From assembly GCA_026120035.1 (NCBI GenBank), contig JALRME010000024.1:558001-622000 (forward strand): a DNA stretch of 64,000 nt, given 5' to 3'. Under the pieces are notes generated by a model. It ran no database searches and was not told the origin of the DNA. It was given only the letters and a program-made list of their open reading frames with translations. Source of the DNA: Coleophoma eucalyptorum (taxonomy: Eukaryota > Ascomycota > Leotiomycetes > Helotiales > Dermateaceae). Every line of letters begins with the position of its first letter. Within the stretch, counting starts at the first letter, position 1. Of this stretch, positions 45,967 to 59,306 are shown in pieces. A program made the position numbers and the translations under genes.

Positions 45967-46347
45967 GTAGCACCGAGAAGGCATGTGTAAATAGCGATAC
46001 GGCGATGGAGATGCGGCAGAGTGAATGCTGGGGGGAAAGCAGCGTTGAAGCGTCGAAGCATCGAACGGAAGAACCGAAGCCCAGTTGTCAGTTGTCCGTT
46101 GTCAGTGGGAAAGTTGTTTGGCATGACCAATCCGGAAATCTTGGTTGATGGAAGGGGGTCACGTGCCCCGGTGGTGATGACGTTTCAGCCTATCAGGAGT
46201 GGTTATGGCCGACCTCGGAGAAGGGCCACCTGGGACAATTAGTGTCTGGGCGCCTTTTTTTCTTCGTGGGGAAAAACGCAAAAGGTCATAATCTGCCGCC
46301 GGCCACTGCACATCTCTTTTGTACTTCGAGTCAATCCCAAGGCAAGT

Positions 46348-46354
46348 TGACTCA
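46348..46354 (+). promoter_or_regulatory. Putative Gcn4/CpcA-type element TGACTCA
   Basis: A perfect TGACTCA lies 191 bp upstream of the homocitrate synthase start; a half-match GAGTCA is at 46328-46333, 15 bp away. TGACTCA is the established binding site of Gcn4/CPC1/CpcA, the cross-pathway regulator of amino acid biosynthesis. Placement before a lysine gene fits; no binding data exist here. Confidence 0.6.
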
Positions 46355-46544
46355 TCTGCATCTCCAACCTGTGCATAAATATCTGCCATTTTCTACTGCC
46401 CTTTTCCTCGCCTCCATTCAATCCATTCTCTCTATCCAGTACCATTGTCTTGCAGAGTCACCCAGTCGACCTTCAATTCATCCCCCATCTTGCCTTCGAT
46501 TCGGCCTCGCTTTGGGACTTGTAAACATACCTACAACCTTCAAC

Positions 46545-48334
<1,790 letters not shown>

Positions 48335-48941
48335 ACATAGACTGTACTTGGCGTTCCTTTGTAGCAGGTTACATAAACCTCAAGGCGTTTGGCTCTGGTT
48401 TTGGTCTTTCGTGTGGTACCTATCTGTAAAAGTTATGGCTTAGATGCTAGCATGCAATCTTGCACTGATTTTACCTCTTAATTTTTTTTAATGCATCAGT
48501 GAATTCGCTATGTGAAGAGAGTCAAAAATACCCAGAAATTTTGTTGAATGACTGCATAATTCTATAATGCAGGTGGAGCCGACTACGCAACATCGACGCT
48601 TGAGCTGTCTTTCATGCTTTGGGGCTTTCTACCTATAAATACTGTCAATACAACCTCATTTCAAGTCCCTGCTGCTTCTTTTATCTTGGCGTTCTTGATG
48701 GTAGTTTCGACTTGGTGATAGGACGCCTTTTGCAGAAGGAGACGTATTATTAGATCGTCATTTCTCATGGTTCTTTGAAGTCCTCGAGAGTAAACTTGTG
48801 GTTTCTGCCATTGGCGCTCACCCAAAGATTTCAAGACCTGCTCACTTTGGAGGCAATTTCATCACTTGTCCCAGGTCAAATCACAAAAGAGCCGGTGCAG
48901 TAGATCAATAGATAGTCCCTGAATTTTAGATTCCCAGTATA
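48335..48941. other. Intergenic, convergent 3' flanks
   Basis: Between the stops of homocitrate synthase (+) and GET2-like (-). Nothing supported. Confidence 0.5.
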
Positions 48942-49917
48942 CTAAGCAGCGCCTCTTGCCCAAGCACAGATACCAAGTACAAAGACACAGACAAAAGCAT
49001 CCCCAGTAACCGTCGTCCAAATCCTCGAATATCTACCCACCAGCTCCACATACCCCTTCCAAGGCTGCGGCAGGAACCCAACAACCGTCCCCAGCATGCC
49101 AGCCATCGGGATACTCTTACCCCTCTCCAAAAAGTACCGGCTACTCTGCAGCAACACCTCAGCCGTAGCGAAGATCCAGAAGAAATGCACCTGGCTGAAC
49201 TCCGAAGCGATCGCGCTCTTCTCCCGATCAAGCTTGGTCCCGGAGAAAGTAGTGGTGAGTGCAATGTAGATACCCAAGGACAGAGCAAAGACCGCATGCA
49301 CCACGCGCCAGAGATAGGCATAAGGACTGCCAGCCGCGACGGGCGGAGGGGTCATGCCAGGGAAAGCGGGTATGCCGTTTGGACCCTCGCCCGGAATGCC
49401 GCCCATCATCTGCTGCAGCATCTTCATCATAGGATCCTCGGCGCCAGGGCCGTCCATACCGGGCATGCCGCCCATGCCTGGGAGGCCAGCAAAGGGATTC
49501 GCACCACCAGGAGGCGGCGTCGCGGTTGCGGGGTCGAATCCGAGCATGAGCTGCCGGAGCTGGTCATCGCTTATTTGCTGCTGGGGAGCGGCTGCATTAT
49601 CCGGGCGGATGCTGCGTTGCTTGGGCTCGTAGTAGTGTTGTGAGATATCGACTTCGTCGGGGTCGGCGGTGGAAGCTGTTGGTTGGGGTGGAGGATCTGC
49701 TCAGACCTGTTAGCACCAGGGGAAAGAAATAGATGGGTTAAATAATATCCGCACCCCTCTTGACTCCGCCTCCTAATCCAGTAATCCTGTCAAGTCGAGC
49801 AGAACCGCCAGCCTTGATCTTTGCTTCACGGCGCTCTTTGCGGATTCGGGCTTGTTCTGAGGCGCTAGATGGAGGTGTGCTGGGCTCGGACGACATAACT
49901 GGAGGTGTATCGGCCAT
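48942..49917 (-). CDS. GET2: GET complex subunit Get2-like
   Basis: ER membrane receptor subunit for tail-anchored proteins delivered by Get3. Exons 49755-49917 and 48942-49696 (58-nt intron) give 305 residues. The cytosolic N-terminus has the Get3-binding pattern, a run of positive charge (ARIRKERREAKIKAGGSARLDRI), normal for Get2/CAMLG. A flexible Gly/Met/Pro-rich linker follows (PGMGGMPGMDGPG, MMKMLQQMMGG). The C-terminal third has three hydrophobic helices (YLWRVVHAVFALSLGIYIAL, FFWIFATAEVLLQSSRYF, and DAFVCVFVLGICAWA), as in the family. The preferred splice acceptor is the second of two close AGs (gagcag), which leads into DPPPQPT. Overall Get2 architecture is clear although primary sequence in this family is weakly conserved. 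Confidence 0.88.
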
Positions 49918-50351
49918 TATTGGCAATTTACTCGCAGCTGCTGGCCTTAATGGAGCTTAAGGTGTTTAGATTGGGATAATGGGTTGCTTCGAATAACTTG
50001 AGCTGAGGTTCGCCTGGCCAGGATATATTTTGAGCACGGACCCATTTCGGTACTTCAGCAAGACAGCAAGACATATTTGAAGCAATGGCTCTTTTCAATT
50101 ATTGGCCGATTATGTATAAGTTGAGTAGCATAGTATAGATCAATATCAAAGGCAGTTCTTACATCTGCAGTCAATTACTTGTCTTGTAGCTTTCAATTCA
50201 ATCAAAGTCTGTAACGCTCATTTCATAATTTGACTTCTAGCAAATGTCCGTTATGTTGTACACGTGCTTTTTTACTCCACGCGATCTCGCATCCATCTTC
50301 CAACTGCATATGCAGCCAATCCACAGGTGTTCCCATGTCTAGATGCCTCAA
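49918..50351. other. Intergenic
   Basis: Upstream region of GET2-like and 3' flank of SEC31. Nothing supported. Confidence 0.5.
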
Positions 50352-53300
50352 TCAAGGAGTAGCTTTACTCATGCTAATCAGTCGTTTCACGCCAACCTAA
50401 ACGTAATCAGTATGTATTCATAGAGGGAGGAGGAAATCTGCTTACCATCCAGTTGCCACACTCGTCAGTCTTTTCACGCTGGATATCCACCTGCAACTTG
50501 GCGGCAGCATCATAGTTCTTTGATTGAAGAGCATCCGCGAGCTCATCCAACTTTTGAATGGTATCTGGCTTCACAAGATCCTCATTGTTCAGATGGTCGA
50601 AGAGAATATTAAGTCTCTTCTGAGCATCCTTGACTTGTGCGGCAAAAGATGCAGGTGCCTTTGAAGATACTCGTTGCATGTCATTGCTGAGGATCTCGAA
50701 CAGCTTGGTGGCAGATGCTGGAATATGTGATCTATCGCCAGCTGGGTGTTTTGGTTTGGCTGGTGGAGTGGCAACCGCTGCTCTAGGCGGTCCTTGGCTA
50801 CCAGGTCTGGAGCCTTGTGGTGGTCCTTGGGGAGGGCCCTGTGGCGGTCCTGCTTGGAATGGTGCAGGGGGAGCTTGGGACTCGTAAGGGGACTGAGCTG
50901 GCGCAAATTGAGTGGGAGCTGGCGCATAAGGATTGGCAGGAGGTGGTGGTCTGATACTAGCTTGTGGTGGAGGGGCTATCTGTCCCTGAGTTGAAGGCTG
51001 TGAATACTGTTCAGCCGGTCGGACAGGTGCATATCTGTTGGATGGAGGGCCTCCCGCTGGCGGTGCATTGTATGGTGACTGGCCACGAGGTATAGTTGGA
51101 GGTGCTGCCTGTGCATATGACTGATTAGCTGCTCCCACTGGAGGTGCATACATATTGGCGGCAGAAGATGGCCGTGGGGGTCCTTGGAAGCTCTGTGGAG
51201 GCCCGTTGTTTGGTGGTGACGTGATGCGAGAAGGAGCTGGCCCCTTGGGTGGTGGTGGTGGCGGCGTTGGAGTCGCCCTAGGTCCACCGAACGGAGGCGC
51301 TGCGGGAGGCATTGATAGTCCTTGCTGGTTGGGGAAAGGTGAAGTGATGGGTGCAACAGGAGCTGGGGTGGTTCTCCTTGCTGCTGCTGGCTTTGTCACC
51401 ATAGGTGTATCATTCCAGTTTTCCATATTCTTCGTAGATGCTCTTGGTGGAGGCGGTACAGATGACGTTGAGTTTCTTGGAGGTGCACCGAAAGGTTGTG
51501 GAGGGGCGCCATAGGCAGAATTGTTGCCTGCATATCCGGAGTTATAGCCTTGCTGTTGGGGGGCCTGGTAGCTTTGCTGAGGTGCATATACATTTGCAGG
51601 TAGAGCATAAGGGTTTGAAGGTTGAGCGCTGGCTGACGGCACGTATGGACTTGCTGCTCCTGCAGCATTTTGCGGGGTGTATGGGTTTGCGACAGAAGCA
51701 GCAGCTGCAGGTGTATAGCTGTTCATCATAGAAGCTCGAGCTGGGGTGGAAGCCACTGGCTGAGTTTGTTGATAGTGGGTGGCAGGTGTAGCACGGGCTG
51801 GCATTCTAGCATTGGACTTCTGCTCAGGACGGACAGAAGTAGCAGCTCCCTTTCTCGAAGCAAGCTTAACCCGATTGCGTGCAACTTCTGCTGCTGGATA
51901 GTTGATAGGCAGAAGGTCGAGATATCTCTCGGCAATAGAGAGATGGCCATGAGCAGCAACAATATCAGCATACTCTGTGTACTTGTCATACAGCGAGGCA
52001 AGCTTCCAGTCAGATGCTTGATCTTTCTCAGTGTCTTGGAACTTGGTCACATCCCTAAACACAGTAACTTTCTCGATGAAGCTCTGCAGGGAGCGAGCAT
52101 GTACGGAGAATGTTGAGTCCCCGGTGAGTTCCTGGATACCAGCCTTCTCGCTTTCTTCAAGCTCAGAGATCCATATCTTAACCACCTTCTCCAGCTTGGA
52201 GCCGACCAAGTAACAGAAAGATGCATCCTTGGAGGAGCCACCTTCTGCTATACGGTCTCCCAACGCTTCGCACAAATCCGGGAACTCAGTTGGATCAGCG
52301 TACGTACACAAAGTAGCCATAGCTTCTTTCCAGTTTGACAAGTCTGCATTGTGGACAACGTCCCACAAGTTCTTGCCGATGACAGAGGAAAGTAAACGCA
52401 GATAGTTAGGCTTTGCAGTGCCACGAGCCAAATACGCGGTCTGTGCCTTCTCAAGTAGTTCCTTGCCTCCACAGTTTGCAATGATGAATGCGTCTGCAAT
52501 GCGATCTTCCTTCAAGCAGAGGGTCATGGCCTTCTCAAAATTACCAAGCATCAAAGCTTTTGTAATTTCTTTCTCCGACGCGGAATCTGATTCAGCGAAG
52601 AGGTGGAAAGGATTGTCGGTCTTTGTTCCCTTGGTTGCTGAAATAGTTGACAAAAAGTCGTCACCATCGCCACCATCCGCGAAGAAGTTAGACAAACGAT
52701 TACTCTTCGTAGCAGTGCCATTTGTGACTTCTTCTTCGTTTTCCTTTTCTGTATCCTGAACTTCGGGTTCTGAAACTCCATTGGTAATTTCTTCGGAGTC
52801 AGAAAATCCAAGATATTCTGTGACTTGCTTTCGAGGATTCTGAGCAATCAGGGTCTCGATGACCTTCCAATCAGCCTTCTCTTCTTCAGTCTTGGCTTGA
52901 GAAATATGGGTCTCGCAAATGCTGCTGATATCTCCAGCCTTCAAGGCTGTTTCAAAAGCCTCTGTGGCAGAGCCGACATCAGAATCAATTGGAAAATCGG
53001 AAATTTGAATCTTGGACGATCTGGGCTTTCCAGCCGTGGCAGCCACTAAACCGAAACTCAGGATCTTTCCTCCAAAACCAAATGAAGCACCGACGGGGCG
53101 TTCTAACCATTTTGGCGCCTTTTGCAAGCTAAAGGATGCTCCCTGGGGTTGTGTTTGAGCTTTGGTGAAGAAGTCCTCTCCATCGGCGGTTCCTTGGACC
53201 GAGGTTTGGGTAACCGTCGGATTAGTGTTCTGCAATGTCTGGACAGAGATCTTGCCATCAAAGGAGGCAGTTGCTGACAGCGCAGGATTGTGAGGATTGA

Positions 53301-54282
53301 ACCTGGTCTGGAATGTCCAGTTTGTGACTTCTGGGAACTCTCCAAGCTGCTCCCCAGTTTGTGGGTTCCAGATCAAAGTCCTATTGTCCTTACCGCAAGA
53401 GAGCAAAAGGTCGCTATCTTGCTGACACCATGACAAAGAAAGAATACCTTGGTCATGGCCATTCAATGTACGCTCTGGCGCATTGGAGTTCCGGAGATCC
53501 CACAGCAAGATAACAGGATTGGAATCATCCGGTGTACCCGTCAATAACTTCGTGGCATTATTAGGATCCCATGCAATAGCACCGACAGCTTTGCGGTTAT
53601 TGTTTAAAGTAAGGGATGCTTTCTTGGTCTTAAGATCCCACACTGTAACAAAGCCACCACTGCCTCCAGTTGCCAGAATATGGGGGACTTTGCGATTCCA
53701 GGCAACACATTCAAGGTCGTCAGACCTTGCCGCAGCAGTACCCAACCGGAATGGGTTCGCAATATCGTTGACATCATAGATGAATAGCTCTCCCTTTGTG
53801 CCAGCAGTCGCGAGTATTTGCGGTTTCAGCGGATTGAACTGAAGTGATTTGATTGCACCAGAATGCTTGGTCGTCCGTGACATGAAAGCATCCTTCTCTC
53901 CTTTGATAAGCTTCTCCGCATCCCACAGATCTAAAGACCCATTCTCAAGCGCTCCAGCAATGATTCCTCTTGGGTGGTCGGCGTTCGCAGGTGCCCATGC
54001 AATATCATGGAATCTAATAGAAGGTTAAGAAAACCCTTTGGTTTAATTGGAGGTATCTTGAGTATTTACAGACCTTGAATCTGTGCTAATGCTGGCAAGT
54101 GGTTGAAGCTCGAGACCTTGCTCAAGGTCATCTAGACTTAAATCCCACAGCTCTAATTTCGTCTCGTCGGAGAAATCTGCGTCGACTGCACCAGCCCGGG
54201 TGCCAGTCACCAGTAGAGGAGCCTCAGATCCAGGCGACCAAGCAAACGCAGCCGTCCTGGGTATCTCTCTTAAACGGACCAT
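50352..54282 (-). CDS. SEC31: COPII coat outer-shell protein Sec31
   Basis: With Sec13 it forms the outer cage of COPII vesicles leaving the ER and stimulates Sar1 GTPase. Exons 54074-54282, 50446-54013 and 50352-50396 (introns 60 and 49 nt) give 1,273 residues. The N-terminus is a seven-blade WD40 propeller to about residue 330 (starting [13 protein letters not shown]; repeats such as [26 protein letters not shown] in outline and [15 protein letters not shown]). The alpha-solenoid follows to about 770 ([24 protein letters not shown]). A long Pro/Gln/Ala-rich linker with PPPPPPKGP and repeated [12 protein letters not shown] carries the Sec23-binding activity. The C-terminal helical domain ends DECGNWM, joined by a last 15-codon exon [14 protein letters not shown]. 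This small terminal exon is easily missed. Confidence 0.96.
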
Positions 54283-54655
54283 CTCGATGTAGGTGTGCCA
54301 ATTGTTGACACGCAGTCGCTAAGAGAGGAGTGATCGGTTTAGCTTGCCCCTCTACAAGCCAGAAATTTAAAAATGAGACTCAAGGCGACCTGAAGGAGTA
54401 TGTATGAGAGTTTAAATGCGGCAGATATTCTTGGTGGTGATATGTAGTTTGGACAAGTGTGGCCACATTTCTGGAGTTCCCCCAGACAGGTTGACCTCGC
54501 GAACAACGTCAAGGCTCAAGCTCGCTCAATCAAGCTCGGGATTGGCTACACGTGACCTGACTAGAATTTCGAAAACGATAAAGGCATTTCTACATGTTAA
54601 TTTGGCATAGCTTTTGACTACAGGCGAAGGACTCAGAGAACCTTTTACGATAAAA
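54283..54655. promoter_or_regulatory. Divergent upstream region, SEC31 / RRM gene
   Basis: 373 bp separate the two starts. No specific element recognised. Confidence 0.45.
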
Positions 54656-55277
54656 ATGACAGATCAAGCACGTTGGAAAGCTACCGTCTATGTTGGGGGA
54701 CTCGCGCCTAGTGTCACAGCTGCGAATCTTGAAGCTGCATTCTTACGTATATATGCCCTTCATTCACTGTAAAGCATGGACTAATAATATTGTGTTTAGC
54801 ATTTGGAGAGATCTCTGATGTTTCTCTGCCGTAAGTCTTCTCCTAAACTTCATGAAGACCTGGCTGATAAACTTCTCCACAGAAAACCGGAAGGCCCCAA
54901 CTCCACAGAGTTGCATCGAGGATTTGGCTATGTAGAATTTGAAGATCCAGATGATACGAAAGATGCCATCGAAAACATGGATCAGTCTGAGCTATTCGGA
55001 AGAGTAATCAAGGTTTCAGCTGCGAAACCACCAAAGAATGTTAACGAGGGTCTTGGAAGTAAGACAGCATTATGGGAGCAGGTATGTTTAGCAAGATCTC
55101 TAAGTTATAAATCAATAGTGCTAATCAAAGACATAGGAGGGTTGGCTCGCCGAGAATGCGGTCAGTGAAGAGGACAGGGCTGCAGCAGAAACGGCTAGAG
55201 CGGGTGCAAATGATAGACCTGATGACCCAATGCATGGACTTGAGGGCTTAGATGTTGCTGGACCTCAGCGGGCTTGA
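54656..55277 (+). CDS. Single-RRM RNA-binding protein, cyclophilin-E (PPIE)-like RRM
   Basis: Four exons (54656-54746, 54800-54830, 54883-55081, 55137-55277) give 153 residues. One RNA recognition motif covers about residues 9-88: RNP2 is ATVYVGGLAP and RNP1 is HRGFGYVEFEDPDD, followed by AIENMDQSELFGRVIKVSAAKP. This resembles the N-terminal RRM of metazoan cyclophilin E (PPIE/CYP33), a spliceosome component; here no prolyl isomerase domain follows, which is common for the fungal form. The short C-terminus (ALWEQEGWLAENAV, then an Ala/Asp-rich tail) is probably disordered. A role in pre-mRNA splicing is inferred from the relative, not shown. Exon 2 is only 31 nt. Confidence 0.85.
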
Positions 55278-55530
55278 GCTTTGATTTTATATAGTTTGAA
55301 ATTAGAGGGCGTTTATGGAAAGGACAAAATATCGAGGAGTTCACGGGGTATGGGCAAATTGGAGATATAGGAAATTCCCTTGATTTCTAGTCGTATTTGT
55401 GCAAGGCGAAGCCAGCCGGTTCCATACATTTCCAAGACTTCATTCCATGCCTTCAATACCTTGAGCCTCCAACTCCACCAACAAAAATCAATTGTTGGTT
55501 CGCACTCTCTAGGAATCCCCCCTAAACACA

Positions 55531-55988
55531 CTAATCGTGGGCAGCACCTTTGCGAGTGAGGCGCATCTGCTTGTCGACGACGAATTTCTTTCCCAAAGAA
55601 TAACCTGCAAATCCAAGAGCGACACAGACGACCATTCCTAGTTATGCGTGAGTAAGTGCTAGTCAATTGAGTCTGTTATTCATACCAAGAGGGAGCAACT
55701 CGGGGGGAATCTTTCTCCACTGGCGCAATCGCTGGGAGATAGTATGAGCTATGCGAGCCACAGGTCAGCTTTATTCACCCAAATTGCCAGCCCGGTAGCA
55801 AGAGCCTCTGTCCGACAATCCGGCTGGTTATGGGATGGGCAACATACCGCTGTGCTCCTCCTTCTGTAACGGCCATTAGCATTTCAATCCAGGCCGCTGT
55901 ATCTGCAGGGAAATATAAGACTTACGGGAACGGGTCTCATCATCCTCTTAGAGGGTTGGAACATTCTGACAGCAGTAGTTGGCTGCAT
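55531..55988 (-). CDS. B12D/NDUFA4-like small mitochondrial membrane protein
   Basis: A gene too fragmented for simple ORF detection. Four exons (55926-55988, 55848-55863, 55686-55748, 55531-55637) close in frame to 82 residues. Exon 2 is 16 nt. The product has a basic N-terminus (MQPTTAVRMFQPSKRMMRP), then WRKIPPELLPLGMVVCVALG, one membrane span with a Gly-rich face (FAGYSLGKKF) and a polar C-terminus (VVDKQMRLTRKGAAHD). The arrangement, a Pro-Leu-Gly entry to a single helix and a short basic tail, fits the B12D family (NADH-ubiquinone reductase MLRQ/NDUFA4). In mammals NDUFA4 is now treated as a complex IV subunit. It is divergent from COX12, starts 225 bp apart. Confidence 0.72.
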
Positions 55989-56213
55989 TGTGACAATGAT
56001 GGTGGAAATTCAAGATTGATGCGGTCGTCTTTTGGGGGTTGTCGAAGCTTGGGGTCGGATCGGAACTGAGCTAATCCACGCTAATTTCAAAACAGGTTCG
56101 GCTAAGCTTTGGAGAGATGGTTCGACTCCGACTGCAACGCCCTCACGACTCTCCTTCCTCCACCAATTGATCCTCAATTACAAACACGTTCTTCTTTAAA
56201 ATCTACAGCCAAC
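55989..56213. promoter_or_regulatory. Divergent promoter, B12D-like / COX12
   Basis: Only 225 bp lie between the start codons of two respiratory-chain-type genes, so regulatory sequence must be shared or overlapping. A CCAAT-type match is at 56157-56168 region (ccaccaattga). No further element called. Confidence 0.6.
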
Positions 56214-56745
56214 ATGTCTGACGAAGAACGCGAGACCAAGCCCTTCAAGTTTGTGACTGGTAAGCCTTTTGCCTATGCCATTGCCTCCGAGCAGTTCCGT
56301 GAGATATCGATCCACTAACGCTTTACTTCTAGCTGGTACGTTCTTTACCCTCAGAGAGAGGTCGCGCATCTAGTCGGAATACGAATTGCGGTACCATGAT
56401 ATGATGGGTTGCTGATGCTGTACGCTGTAGGCTTCGATGCCCGTTTCCCAAACCAAAACCAAACCAAGCACTGCTGGCAAAACTATGTCGATTACCACAA
56501 GTGCATCCTAGCAAAGGGAGAGGACTTCGCACCATGCCGTCAAGTATGCTGTTTTGTGGTTTTAGGAGGAGGAAGTTCTAACAATGAATTCTAGTTCTTC
56601 CTTGCCTATAAGTCCTTGTGCCCAAGTGCCTGGTGTGAGCGATGGGATGATCAGCGTGGTTCGTATTCATGGTATCCTTTCAATGGCCAACGACTCATTC
56701 AATCTTACAGAAAAGGGAACCTTCCCAACCAGACTTGACCAGTAG
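56214..56745 (+). CDS. COX12: Cytochrome c oxidase subunit VIb (Cox12)
   Basis: Intermembrane-space subunit of complex IV that bridges the dimer. Best model has five exons: 56214-56259, 56333-56335, 56431-56543, 56595-56658 and 56711-56745, 86 residues. The second exon is three nucleotides (CTG), flanked by ctaac...cttctag and gtacgt; it supplies part of the Ala-Gly in [13 protein letters not shown], the conserved family sequence. Skipping it stays in frame but deletes the Ala. The twin Cys motif for Mia40 import is complete: Cys-x9-Cys in [12 protein letters not shown] and Cys-x10-Cys in [13 protein letters not shown]. The C-terminus [20 protein letters not shown] is typical. There is no presequence, as expected for Mia40 substrates. 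Confidence 0.95.
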
Positions 56746-57261
56746 AGGAGATGAAGGCTGGATGGCAAGTTATGCTAAGCAGGCCACGGCGGAGGACTGT
56801 GTATCATACAAGTCAATAGAAGCGATTGATAGACGATCCGGAATTCGAGGATAGTTGTGTATATTCTGTGCGGCTCATGCCGAATTGGTGTCTTGATTAG
56901 CGCACAGAAGTGCTGTAGCTTGGTGAATTCAATCCTTCTGAATGATGCCTATTTGACACCAAGTGCTGTCTATCTCATGATCCGGTGAAATCAGGCCACC
57001 AGCCATCACGGTTACGTCTGTCTTCTCACTCTTTCTTCAGCCTCTCGGGTCATCAGAGCCTTATTTCCAGACTCTTTCAAAACTCATGAGAAGTGTAGCG
57101 TAAACGTTACTGATAAATGACAACTCAATGGCTCTGATTGAAGGATGTTACCAAAGTTGAAAAGTCACGCCAGCCGCGTCGAGGGCATAACACAGCATCA
57201 AATTTATTCCCACCCCATCTCAATTAACAGACGAGCTTTATTTCTGGTAACGTCCTATTCA
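56746..57261. other. Intergenic, convergent 3' flanks
   Basis: Between the stops of COX12 (+) and the M20 hydrolase (-). Nothing supported. Confidence 0.5.
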
Positions 57262-59306
57262 CTACCTTCCACTCTCCACTCTGGACTTATCGAATCGCAA
57301 CATTGCTCCTAGCAGGACCTGTGCTCCGTTGCCACAATCTTCCGGACCACAATACTCGCTTGGATTATGAGAAACGCCTCCTCTACAAGGAACGAAAATC
57401 ATCGAAGTTGGGCAATGTCGCGCGGTATAGACACTTTCAGAATTGTCAGTCCTTCTGTAATCTTAGGTTCCATCCTCGCCTACCTGTCATGGCCAGCTCC
57501 AGATGTCATCCTCTGGACCTTGGTACCAGCGTTAGATCCAAGCATGCCTCTCGCACTTGCTTCAACACATTGAATACAGTCCTCAGAGAACTTGGTAGCT
57601 GGGCTATCAGTATCAAGCTTCCACTCAACAGTACAGCCCCGTCCTCTTGTTCCTTTGGTATTCATGTCCCCAACATCTTCACCAGCCGCAATCTTTTGAA
57701 AGTCGGACTTTAAGGCTTTCTCAAGTTCCAATAATTTTGCATCTTCGCCTGCTCTGATATCAAGGGAGAATTGTACGAATCCCGGAACGGTGTTCGTTGA
57801 ACCTGGCTTCAGGGTCAATATTCCCGTGGATCTAAGGTGAATTAGCTTGTGATATTGAAAGCAGATGACATTGCACATACGCCAGACAGCCGAGCTTAGT
57901 TGCCTCATTGTGACTGTGCACAATCAATTTTGCAGCTGTAAGCATGGCATCGGACCGATTTTTGAAATCGGTTGTGCCAGTATGACAGTCAGCGCCCTTG
58001 ACAGTGATAACGTACCACTTATAAGCCTGCACTCCTTCAACAGCACCGATCTTGCCTCCTGACTGCTCGAGAATAGGCCCTTGTTCAATATGGAGCTCGA
58101 AATGAGCACCTATAGGGTTGGCAGTATGACTTGCTTTCGCTGACCCCAGATATCCTATCCTCTCGAGTTCGGACTTTTGTGTTGCTTTCCCTCCGCCAAC
58201 TTCTACCAGATTGTATGCTGCTTCCAAAGGAATGGCGCCAGCCCAGACTCCTGATGCGACCATGGAGATCGGGAAGCGAGCACCCTCTTCATTGGCTATA
58301 TTATGCCAATTATGTTAATATAAGGATTTGCATAGTGATGCTTTAATCTCAATGTTTTGTTTGGGCAGAAAACATACTCCAATTTATAACTCCTAGATAG
58401 AATCAGCATCTATTTGAGGCAGGGTCTTGAAGTAAACCTTGAGCATGAGCGAAACTCACCAGTAGGATACTCGGTCTCAATATCATTATCATCCATTGTC
58501 CTAAGAGCCTCAACTCCAGCATGTACCCCAAGGATGCCATCATACCTCCCTCCAGTAGGCTTCGAAAGTTATTAGCTTTAAATATGCTGGCTGCTTGTAT
58601 TCTTACTTACTTGTGTATCCATGTGTGAGCCGGCAAATGTTACCAGGCCTTCCTTCAAGCCAGGTCTTACGGCAAAGATATTACCCATCTCATCAATCGT
58701 CACCTTGCATCCTAGGGATTTAGTGGTTTCTACAAACCAATCTCGAGCTTGCTTGTCTGCATCTGATAGTGTTAGTCGGTGCATCCCGACATCTGTTGGT
58801 TCACTACTGGGAAGTCAGCAAAATCATATCACTTGTATCAATGGTACCAGAGGACCAAATTTAGACTTGAAATGGCAACTAGAAATATCGGAGTGAAGAG
58901 AGCACTCAATTAATGAGAATGATCATATCAAAAAAACTTTTTTGAAGTACAATCATCCAAACTAAAGAAAGACAAGACAGGAAAGATGACAAAAATGCTG
59001 GCATTTTCCGCGTTTAAAATCCATTTACTAAGACGGGCGATACTATCTACTTATTAAGTAGATAAGACATAACAAGACTTACTCGCCCCATCTCTCGCCT
59101 TTACCCCATTCAGAAGTATGATGAATATCATTCCACAACCTCTCGCGATTAATCTTGACACCGGATAGCTGTTCCTCAGACAAATCGGTTGTCTTCACGA
59201 ATCTCGAGCGTGTTGCCGTGAATGACCTGTAGGTGGAAGGGAATTTCCTCTGCAAGCTTGAGCTAACCTGCGCTCTGCACAAAATCCGATTGAAAATTAC
59301 CCGCAT
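57262..59306 (-). CDS. M20-family amidohydrolase (N-carbamoyl-L-amino acid hydrolase / allantoate amidohydrolase type)
   Basis: Zinc- or manganese-dependent hydrolase that removes a carbamoyl or ureido group. Six exons close in frame to 483 residues: 59083-59306, 58611-58803, 58460-58559, 57881-58295, 57484-57831 and 57262-57433. Metal and substrate motifs are: GSHMDTQ|PTGGRYDG (metal His and Asp, split by an intron), ANEEGARFP (catalytic Glu-Glu), GAHFELHIEQGPILE (metal His), SDAMLTAA, and SGAGHDS with the final metal-ligand region before RGGVSHNPSEYC. The first ~40 residues are basic and Ser/Arg-rich (MRVIFNRILCRAQVSSSLQR), a likely mitochondrial presequence. Carbamoyl amino acids, ureidopropionate or allantoate are all possible substrates; sequence alone does not decide. 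No purine or pyrimidine catabolic genes are nearby. Confidence 0.9.

Larger units (their letters stand above)
45101..46544. other. 1.4-kb intergenic region upstream of homocitrate synthase
   Basis: Contains a 9-bp tandem repeat (45931-45966), a possible amino-acid-control site (46348-46354) and a pyrimidine-rich leader just before the start codon. Open frames are short and unsupported. Confidence 0.55.

Noticed and set aside
51155..51514. Plus-strand Gly-rich frame within SEC31
   Set aside because: Antisense shadow of the Pro-rich linker of Sec31.
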